Shown here: piece after piece, positions 12,466-22,500 of the stretch
Numbering within the stretch: position 1 is the first letter of the stretch
Layout: the number at the start of each line of letters is the position of its first letter
DNA from: Bimastos eiseni
Taxonomy: Eukaryota; Annelida; Clitellata; Crassiclitellata; Lumbricidae
Assembly (NCBI GenBank): GCA_959347315.1
Contig: OY365811.1
Coordinates: 34,932,571 to 34,996,570, forward strand
Length of the DNA stretch: 64,000 nucleotides
Direction of reading: 5' to 3'
Translations under genes and position numbers: made by a program
Notes under the pieces: generated by a model
The model's input: the letters and a program-made list of their open reading frames with translations, nothing else
Database searches by the model: none
Told to the model about the DNA's origin: nothing

Positions 12466-12606
12466 ACAGTTCATTGTGTTGGATGGAGAAGCATGAGATA
12501 AAGTGGATGTAAATTTTATACAGGACAATCATGTATTTGGTTAAACATATTAATATGGTGCCTTTAAGTAACTGTTAAAGGTTATCCATATGATAACCTA
12601 CAATCT

Positions 12607-12680
12607 GGCAGTGCCAGTCCCAAGCCTGGATAAGGAAGGAGGGCAACACTAATGCTATTGATCTTTGTTAGCACACAGTG
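12607..12680 (+). repeat. dispersed repeat R2, copy 1 (probable LINE 3' tail)
   Basis: The segment beginning GTGCCAGTCCCAAGCCTGG, with ATAAGGAAGGAGGG and GATCTTTGTTAG, is matched closely at 55759-55825. A 'GTCCCAAGCC.GGATAA' word is common near the 3' ends of invertebrate LINE elements. That assignment is inference. Confidence 0.55.
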
Positions 12681-12707
12681 TCTTTAAACTGAAGCTCTGA
12701 ACTTCTA

Positions 12708-12925
12708 TGACTTCTAAGGTGCCACTTGTAAGCCACAGGGCACCAGCTTATTCACGAGCGCTGCGTCAAATCAGAGGAGTTGTCCACAAGGATAGTAAGA
12801 AGAAGGTCCATGTCCGGTTGCCAAGCGCCAATAGTTGTTAAGGTGGGTGTCGTTAGGTCAAGAATTGGAAGGTGTAAATGAGTTGGGGTATTAAGTCTTG
12901 AAGGTGCTGAATACAGGTACATTAT
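12708..12925 (+). repeat. dispersed repeat family R1, copy A (longest)
   Basis: Begins ACTTCTAAGGTGCCACTTG and continues through CACCAGCTTATTCACGAGCG, ATCAGAGGAGTTGTCCACAA and TCAAGAATTGGAAGG to about 12925. It aligns over about 215 bases with the copy at 20757-20980. It lies in the SPHK to CATSPER3 spacer, shortly after the SPHK stop, so it may be within the SPHK 3' UTR. Confidence 0.65.
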
Positions 12926-13501
12926 TAGCTAAGTGACCTTAGCAAGTGCAAAAATTTTAAAAGAATTGTATGAAATAGCTTGACCTGCACCAACTAAACT
13001 TTGCACTATATAAACTCAATTTCAGGCTACATTGCTCTGAAATTTAGGCTACACTCACAAGTTTGGGCTACATAAAGCTTCCACTCAAGCCCAGGAAAGA
13101 GGTGGCTGACAACATGTGGAAGTGGCAATGAGAACGACTTGCCATGGTGGTGGTGGTGGTGGTGGTGATGATGATGACGATGATTTATGATCTGATAGTA
13201 TGGCACTTCAACAGAGCAGCCACCTGTGTTTAGTAAAACTAAACTGGTAAAGTTTCAGCAGATGTAAAAAAGTTTAGTCAGTTTGTTTACAGGCATGTAC
13301 ACAAGCAGAGGGAAGACATCGATTGTGTCTTGTTTGATTACCAACTCTTAATGACAGTTTGATTATTTTTTTGATTGATCTGTATAACACGTTTAACTCT
13401 TCCAAACACAGATCGTGTATATAGTATAATGCTTAGACATGTTTATGGTCTATGGTTTGTTTTGTGAATTTAGAACAGATGACGGGTCATTGCAATCTGG
13501 C

Positions 13502-13507
13502 AATAAA
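13502..13507 (+). promoter_or_regulatory. candidate SPHK polyadenylation signal AATAAA
   Basis: A canonical AATAAA lies 1.04 kb after the SPHK stop, followed by T/G-rich sequence. No closer canonical hexamer was noticed between 12466 and here. Use of this site is inference. Confidence 0.3.
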
Positions 13508-14740
13508 ATGAGTAGACAGTTTTCTTTGCACTTGACCAGGTAGAAGGGTACATGGAGTGGGAAGTATGGAAGGCTGTAGCTTTGTATAGCATTCAGGGAT
13601 TAAAACCAAGAATAATATATGATGATGAATTTGGTCATGTACTTATTGTTAAATTATTTCTGTAATTTAATAAGGATGATTTGAATTATATATATTCTTT
13701 TTAGAGTGATTTATTTGGTGGTTAGCATGATAAAGCATGGTTTGGTTTTTTATCTGTTTTGTGAATATATTTGTAACTTTTTTATGTGTCTTTGTAGATA
13801 GCACTATATATTATTAAAAAATTTAATTTATGACATCTTTTGGTAACGAGCGTTTGTGCAAAATTTATGATCTTAGTATCGAAACTGGTTTTGTATATAA
13901 ATTGTTGGGTGCACATACCTGACCTGTCCTCTCTTTACTTTATGTGGTGTGATGTACTTGGGACATCCTTGTCTTTGGAGCTTTGGAAGAACCTCTCTTT
14001 GTTCTGCTCTGTTCATTGGAGGGTGAATTTTGTGATAAAGAGTAGCTGTAACTAGGAGTGTCATTTCTCTCTATAAATACAGGGGACACGGTTTTCTGGG
14101 GAAGTTCTGACAGTCATTTTGGCATTAGGTGGTCGTGTGCATTCAGCCCGTTGCTGAATTACTGCAAGTGATTGATTTCATGTATTTAGCTCAACATTCC
14201 ATCCACGTAATAGTTGGCTGTTTTTTAGATATTACTTTTTGACTGTTTACGTAAAACCATGTGACAACGGATATATATGTCTAACCGAAGTTGTTTCGTT
14301 TGAGCTTGTACATTCTGTGTATTTATCTTGTTGCTATAGCAGGTCACATATGCTCTTACAGTATCGAGTTATCATACCCTTAAAAGTGTAGACTTTAAAC
14401 AATTGTACAATTATTATGGTTAACACTGGGTGTCTGTTTCACGCAAAGCACTCAGATCCTAAATCTTTTATCTGTCTGCCTGGCTGCCTTTCTTTCTGCC
14501 AGTCTGTCTTTCTGTCTGTCTGTTTGTTGATGCGCTCATTCAACTAGGCCAAATTGACACTCCTTTTACCTTACTTTTACTCTGAGTGGCAAATGTTAAT
14601 GATTTGGTGACGGAAGGGAGAGGAGTGTCAGGGCAGAAGAGGAGTGGGGTGAGATAAATGGTTGGACAGTGAACAACTGATCGGAGATGGAGGTCTGGGG
14701 GGGGGGCGAGTGTCCTGTGGGTGAGTGAGATATGACTGGG

Positions 14741-14955
14741 GTAGAGTAATGGATAATACACTGTGGCACTGAGGAGCTGAGTTCGATACCCGTATCTGCG
14801 GCCGCGCGGCGTTGGTTAAATTAAATTAGATCGTAATCGGCGCATTGCAGGGCTGCCGACATCATTCGTTCAATCCATGTCTAGAATCGTACAACGCAGT
14901 AGAGTATATATGACATCAGTTTGAAATAAACGGAAATTATTATTATTATATTCGT
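14741..14955 (+). repeat. tRNA-derived SINE
   Basis: Starts GTAGAGTAATGGATAATAC, which resembles a tRNA A-box region, followed 40 bases later by GAGTTCGATACCC, a good B box (GTTCGANNCC). A short body follows, ending in an ATT repeat (14939-14951). The tRNA-like head followed by an unrelated body and a simple-repeat tail is the usual layout of a tRNA-derived SINE rather than a tRNA gene. Confidence 0.6.
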
Positions 14956-15429
14956 TTAGTTATTTTAAGTCAGCGGAGGACATATGTGACGTGGTACGGC
15001 TTCTATGGTGAAAGCGCTAAGAACCCACATTAGCTCCGTAAGAGCCCCATATGTAAATATGGGTCCTACATAGGCTGTATAATATAGACCCATGCTGATG
15101 GCTTGCTGTTTGGGAAAGACGCGACTATACCAATGAACGACGTTCCATGTATTCGTATTCAGATGGTGGTGTACAAAGCGCATGCTTTAGGAATTCTAGG
15201 TAGGCCTATTCCTTCAAAGACATCATCAGGAGTCAGGACAATGCAGTCCTATTACATTACGACGTCACAGCTAATAAAATATATATGACGTCATTTGATT
15301 AATTCCGTTGTACGCGGCCATTGATGACGGAGGCCTTGTGTGGCGCCCAGACATTTCTCAGATTTGATACTATATTTAAAGCGCATTTTCCTTCTTTGTC
15401 GTCCGTCGAAGCACACACACACAGGAATA

Positions 15430-18400
15430 ATGGTGGCATCGGCGAGGAAATCTCGCGGGTCCGTGGCGAAGGTTACGTCTCTGGAGACGCCAATCCCAGA
15501 TAGTACCCTGGCCGTGTCGAACAATTCGAAAGAGGTGAAGGCTCTGTTCCTCAGAGGTCGCAGTCGGGTTCACCGCTTCGTCAAGTTTCGAATCGTCGAG
15601 ACAGACACCTTTCAGTGGATCATTCTGGCCGTTATCATCATAAACGCCATTACGCTGGCGATGGACACGGTTAAGACCATTCACGACAAATGGAGCAATG
15701 AACTGGAGATCTTTGATTATATTTGCCTCTCTATCTACATATTGGAATTTCTACTCAAGGTCTACGCTGATCCGGTCGAGTATTGGTTCGTCGTATTCAA
15801 CATATTCGACTTTGGCATCATCTTATTGGCGTTGCTTCAAATCTTCGTCGCCAGCTTCACTTCGACCAGAACTGGCTTCCAGATCCTCAGGGTCTTCCGC
15901 ATTGTCAGAGTGCTTAGGATCATGCGAACCGTTCGATTCGTCAAAGGTCTCGAGGTAAACGTACAATACATGCAGTGTAAAAATGTAGTTGATATCGTGA
16001 TCGTAATCTGCAAACTTTTAAAGCGCCACTCAAAGGCCAAGCGCAGGGCACCAGCTTATTCACGAGCGCTGAAATTGCCATCCTTCTGCAGTTCAGTTAT
16101 ATATTATCCGCATCTGATAATGCAATCTGTGACACAGTGACTGACACGGCTACATAAAATAATTGTCTTTTGGTAAATAGTGTATAATAATTATATGCTT
16201 CTTATTATTATTATTTAAACTGATCAATAGGTTTTTTAAGAATTCCGCGTTAGAATTAAATGGTATGCAGGAGACCAGCAGATCCCGATGGATATTGGAG
16301 TTCATGTCTGCTAAACGTACAGCCGGCACTTGTGATCCTGCCTCCCTCATCGGTGTACGGTATAAGATCGGGATTCCGCGGGCAACGGGTTTTGTGGTCT
16401 GCCAGAATTACTATGTCATCGCTGGTAAAAGTCTTAGTCCTAGGTTTTAGCGCCAATGCCAGCATTGAAATCTCGCTGCGGAATTTAATATTGGCAAACG
16501 ACATTGGCTGGTTAATGGGACGTAGCAGTGCAGAGTCAAGCTTTAAAAATCAATGAACACTTTATTGATCCCAAATTCATTCTACTGAAGGCTAAAGAGT
16601 CGTTACTCCAGATGATAACAGTGAGACAATCACCATTGCAAGGCCGTTACCATCATTTAGTGTTTGGAGTAGGCCTACTGGAGCCCTAGCTTCTGTATTT
16701 ACTTCGCTTAGGTATTTGGTGGATTTTTGTTGTCCCTTGTATCCGTTTGCGAGACTCAACATAAATATAATACTGTTATCCTTCTGATCACATAATGTAC
16801 TATCCTTCAAAGGGAAGGAACAAGTTTTGTAATGTACAGAGAAGAAATGGAAGTCGTCACAATTAAGCTTCTCATTTCTTAGATCGGCAGTGGAAAGGAA
16901 TGATCGCTGTGATATGGAGTCTTAAAAAGGATGACACTGAGCAAACTAGCAATGCATGATCTGGAAAAATGTATACACATGAGAAAATGACAACAAAGGG
17001 AAGACTGGTGAAAGCGTTGATATTTCCCATAGCTCTATACGGTTGCGAGACATGGACGAAAACAAAGATGCTGCAGAGGAAGACTGATGCATGTGAAATG
17101 TGGACATGGAGATAGATGCCAAAGATAACGTGGATAGATAGAAGAACAAAATATGACTCGGTGCTTCAAGAGATAGGGCAACTGCGAGGAAGCTTAACTT
17201 CGCAACAGATGGCGACAAAACAGAAGTTGGTGCATGTCGGATGCGAGCCAAATGGATGGAGGAGATGATGCTGGCCACGGGGTCAAATTATGGTGAGGGC
17301 GTAAGAAGAAGAGGGCGTTCAAGAATGAGGTGGATGGATGGATACAAGAGAGGACAGCGTTGAGTGTGGCGGAGTTGAGGGAGGTGGTGAAGGACAGGTG
17401 ACGATGGAGAAGGTTTAATACGACGGTCGCTAGAATTCTACGAACCGACGGCACAAGGTGACAAGGTGATCAGACGTACACAAGCCCGCCGACAAAAGTT
17501 CCGTGTTCCTAGGCAGAGAAGTCCCGGGCCTCCAGACAGAAAAGTTCCGGAACCATAGGTAGAGATATCTTGGTCCCTAGGCAGGGTAGTTCGGATCCGG
17601 GCCTCCAGGCAGAGAAATTCCGGATCCCAATAGACATGTAGAGCTGTATAAATGGGCCTCTTAAACAGTGGTCGTGCTCCATAGTATAAAAATGAAAGGC
17701 CTATATACTAATAAATTAATAATGATAAATTAATAATAATAATAATATTAATATTTTGACAGCTGTGTCAAAGGACCCACTCGAGTCCAGACACCTTTAC
17801 CAGCGCCTTTCAATTTGCACGCAACGATACAACGTTGTCGCATTCCGAGGCACATTTGCACAGGATATGTATGTATGTATGTATAACCATAACCATAACC
17901 TGGTTTAGTATAATGACATAAAATTATTAGCCGTTGAACTTAACTAGTTAACTAAGTAGACAATAGGAAAAGGAAGAAAGAAAGAGGTACATTTAAATGC
18001 GATGTATGTATCTATGTATGTATGATTATGGTTAGATGATTATGGTTATGTATGTATGTATGTATGTTTACATGCAGGTGTTGACTGTGGCGTTGTGGGA
18101 GACATTGCGTCAGTGGCTTATCGCTACGATCCTCCTGATGATCTTACTCGTCTACTTTTTTGCCATCGTTGGCCACAACGTCTTCGGCCGTGATGAACCC
18201 GACAACTGGGGCTCACTCCGTCTATGCTTCGTCTCGATGGGATCCTACTCCACCGTAACTATATATATTTTCAGCTACATGTAATATAATATTACATGAC
18301 ATGATACGATATCAAATTATATAATATTACACTGTATCCGAAAAGGACCTTTAAGGTCATATGAAAATAACTTGTATCGTATCGCATCTTTAGATTTATA

Positions 18401-19467
18401 TAGCGCATCTCGAATCTGAATATAGCCATTCAGAGGCACTTAATTGTTCTCAGCACGGAAACCTAGGGGAATAGAAACGCCTTTAAAGAGTAAGAGTCAG
18501 ATGGAGAGAAGTCAGTCATTGGTTTAGGGAGGAAGAACATTCCATGTTGGTGTTGGGTCAAGACTAGTCTTAACTAGTCCTAGTAAAAATCAAGACCATC
18601 AACAAAGCGCACGGAACGAGGTGAATTTGTAGATAATGGCTTTCGCAAATTTAAATAGGCTATCTCGGGGCACTGCCTAGCTAGGCTTTGGTAACTTGAA
18701 GAAGGATCTTGTAGTTGATACGCGCAGTAATACCTAGGAAGCCAGTGCAAGATTTCAGGCATCTATGTAGAGACATGCGCAAAGCGAGGGAGTCGGGCTC
18801 TGGCCCTATAAGGTTAGCTGAAGCATTTAAGACAGGTTGAAGGGAAGGCCCATGAGAAATGAGTTGCAGTGGTCTAGGCGGGAACAGACAAACGCACGAA
18901 CAACGGTGGTACAGATGAAGGGAGAGACCGATCGTCTGATGGCTCAGAGTCGCCTCAGGCGCGGGTCAGGTTTGATAATAATGTGTTCCGTGAACGCGAG
19001 GGAAGAGTATAGGCCTACGCTTATGTGTATAGGCAGATGACTTCTCAGTCAGTAGGCCTAATCGTAGGGGTCAAGTTTAGTAAGCTGTTGCCTGTCGACA
19101 AAACCAGACTTGTCGAGTTTTTGTTGCATTTGCGCAATGTCTGTTAGTCGACATCCATCAGTGAAGCTCAGAAACACGTCAATTCGATTGAACGGACTAT
19201 ACAGGGAGCGTTGATCAACATCCAGTGTTAGGATGGTAGAAGAACAGGTTAAACGAAGGCCGGGTTGGAGTTGGACCGTGAACAGCTAACGGACGTATGC
19301 AAGATCAAACCGAAAAAAACACAACGTTTAACATTTTGAGACTTTAGACCAATTCAATAGCCAGTTAAGCCCATATTAGTCCCAGGTTAAAGGCGAAGTT
19401 TAAAGGCCTGCATGCCTCTGGGCCGTTCTCTGTCTGTCTCTCTACATACATCTACTTATAAAATATG

Positions 19468-19507
<40 letters not shown>

Positions 19508-22500
19508 CATGAGCCAAAGCGCAATAGGACGCATACAGGATATCAGCCCATGGACGATTATAGGTGTATAAATACGGCGGTTGCCCAAGATCACTCGGCT
19601 CGTGGAGCAATCTTGGCGGCTGCTGTTGTTTGTGTTTGTTTCTCTGTGAGCTGGTCCGGCTGAGCTGTAAGCCTACTATACAAGCGAAGATCACTGTCCA
19701 ATGAGATATCAAAAGAAATTGCACCTTGAAAATACGTTTCATACGAGTCATCAACTCTATTACGTCAGAAGCTCTTCATTGGATTTGAGTATAAATTTCT
19801 GACCTTTGGCAGGACGCATTATTTCTCGTCTGTGATGCACTCCCTGTGCTTGACTTAGTTTCCCTGCCAAAAGTAGAACATTGGTCCACCCAAATTGCAA
19901 AGAACATTCAAGTATTTTTCATACAGAACTCGGAATAAAACTGTGAGAAGGGTGCGTTACTTGTCCTCTGCCTATCAATTCCACAGATGAAGTTGTGGCG
20001 GAGGGTCGCGGACAGAGGCATTCAGAATTAAAAATGGAGATGGCGGGTTGAGAGAGCATCCAGGTCAATTTTAGCTAGGCTCTATGTTCGAACATATGCA
20101 TCGATTTACTTGTTAAAGAATTGCGAGCATTAGGCTTAAAATGCACGTGAACACCTTGCTCACTGTTTTTTAAGCTAATTGGCGGTAATGGTGCTATTAT
20201 ATTTGCAGGCGGACGCTTGGTATGATCGGCAGAGCGCTCTTGAGAAAGCTGGTTTCATACATTTATCCAGATTATTTGCCATAGTCACCATTTGGGGCAT
20301 CAGCTTCACGTTTACCAATTTGTTAGTCGCCGTGATCATCATGAACATTGAGGATGCCACCACAGAGTACCACGTAAGCGGTAAACGACACCATCACAGC
20401 GTACGATTTAATCGGTAAACGACGCCATTACAGCGTACGAGGTAAGTGGTAAGCGACGCCATCACAGCGTACGAGTTAAGCAGTAAACGACACCATCACA
20501 GCGTATGAGGTAAGCGGTAAACGACACCATCACAACGTACAAGGTAAGCGGTAAACAACGCCATTACAGCGTACGAGGCAAGCGCTAAACGACGCCATTA
20601 CAGCGTACGAGCTAGGTAAGCGGTGAACGCCGGTATCTAAGGTATTGAGAAATGTCAACTGCACGCTGTTCCACAAACTGTCAAACTGTAGATGAACGGG
20701 CAAGGACCATTTACGGTATTACAATGTAGTCGTACGAATGGCACTTGACATGACAACTTCTAAAGCGCCACTTGAAAGTCTTATTCACGAGCTCTGCATC
20801 AAATCAGATGGGTTGTACAAATGGTAGTCCGTGGGAGGTCAGCACGTATGTCCAGTTTCAAAGGGTCAGAGAGAGCAGGCAAAGTGGCTGTTGAAGCTTC
20901 TGTCGTTTTGGTCGAAAATTGAAAGGATGATCAAGTGAGGAGTCTGGGTAAGAGTTCTTGAAAAGGTGCGACTTCAGTTTAGAATGGAAACCCGAAGATG
21001 ATGGAGAGAAGGCCTAGGTCTTAATATTGCTTCGGAATGGGATCACCTGCAAAGTGCTGTGGGGGTGGGAGTGGACAAGGGTATGGTGGTGTCCTAATTA
21101 GGTTATTTTGTAGACGCCATTTATTATTCTTGAGTACTGCACAGTGCTCTAACACTATACCATGTGTTTTAGAGAGCTCGCGAATTCTTATTTAAGATAT
21201 TTAGATCTCGGTCTAGCACAGGGACCTTAAACCAAAGTTAACTGGTGTACTGCATTGTTTGTGTTTAAGCATTTATAGAGCGCGTCTAGTAAGAAGAACC
21301 GTTCAGAAGCGCTGTCACTGCGCAGGGTCCCGCGAGTAGAGGCACGTTTTGAGAAAAGCGAAAGAGGATGAGAGACTGCCAGATAGAACTGTACAGTTTA
21401 CAGATGGAGAAAGCGCATTCCATAGAGAGGGACAAATTGAACTACAGATCGAGACTGAGCCATAATACGGGCAACCAAGAGGTAAAGTCTATTCAACGAG
21501 CGAATGTGGACGGACGGCGCAGGAAACTGAAAGAGGCCGAAGCATTATGTCAACCAGGTAGGCCTATAATAGAGAGTCTTAAAGATTAGAATGAGAATTT
21601 TAAATTGTATGCTAGTACAGAGAGGGAGCCAATGATGTTCATAAAACAGAGGTAGAGATGCAAGAGAAACAGGGAAATAAGCTAGCCATCAGAGTCAGAT
21701 CTAGGCCTAGTATCCAATGAGAACGCCAAACGGTGGTGAAAGACCACGCCCGATGATCAATGCTTTGATAAAAAATGAGCAGGATCAAGGCCACTATACA
21801 GTCGCTATATAAACAAATAAGTCCATTTTTCATTAACTCAAGAAACGTAAACTGCACTCTTCTTCAAAATCAAAGATTATAGACTACTTCATTTATATAG
21901 GCCTATGCCCTATTGGGAAGAAATAGTACGCAAGTTGTAGACCCAGTGTTGTATGCAAGACTTGAAACTTCAAGACCAAGACGAGACCGAGACAGTGAGG
22001 TGCCGAGACCGAGACAGTGAGGTACCAAGACCGAGACACTAGGTTCAAGACAGTACGAGACATTAAAAGACAAGTGATCCTATAAAAAAATGCTGTAAAA
22101 TGCTAATGTTTCAGTTTTCGGGAAAAATGTTTATTTGTAATTTCAATTTGAAACTTATAATGTATATAGTACCAATTCCTGAGAACAGTTTTTATATTGC
22201 CGCGCAAGATTTTAAGACAGTTCACGCGAAACTTATTGAAACCGCTTGTTCGAGACAGAACAAGACATTCACTTCAAGAGTTTCTAAAAATTCGAGACAC
22301 TACCTCGAGACCGAGACAGCAGGCTTCCGAGACCGAGACACTAAAAAACTGTCTCGAGACGTCTCGAGACCGAGACAATGTCTCGAGACCATACAACTCT
22401 GCGTAGACCCTAGTTGACATGAGCTAATCTGTCAAAAACTCGTTATAGTGTATGCGAGCTGATGGTCACTGATAAGCAGTGATTGAACTGTCGGGGTGGT

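Larger units (their letters stand above)
12926..15429. other. SPHK-CATSPER3 spacer
   Basis: No convincing coding exon on either strand. It holds a short GGT/GAT microsatellite (13147-13182), AT-rich DNA, a pyrimidine run with CTGTCTGC repeats (14467-14530), the tRNA-derived SINE at 14741 and a low-complexity G run near 14697. The CATSPER3 promoter must lie in the last few hundred bases; no TATA or initiator stands out. Confidence 0.5.

Noticed and set aside
11731..12528. 265-codon minus-strand open frame
   Set aside because: It is antisense to the SPHK last exon, which has clear protein homology on the plus strand.
14741..14800. A/B-box pair considered as a tRNA gene (also 36250 and 47935)
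   Set aside because: No clover-leaf acceptor stem pairing or CCA-side stem was found; an unrelated body and repeat tail follow, so these are SINE heads.
16260..16556. 98-codon frame in CATSPER3 intron 1
   Set aside because: No homology, no splice borders; overlapping open frames on both strands suggest chance.
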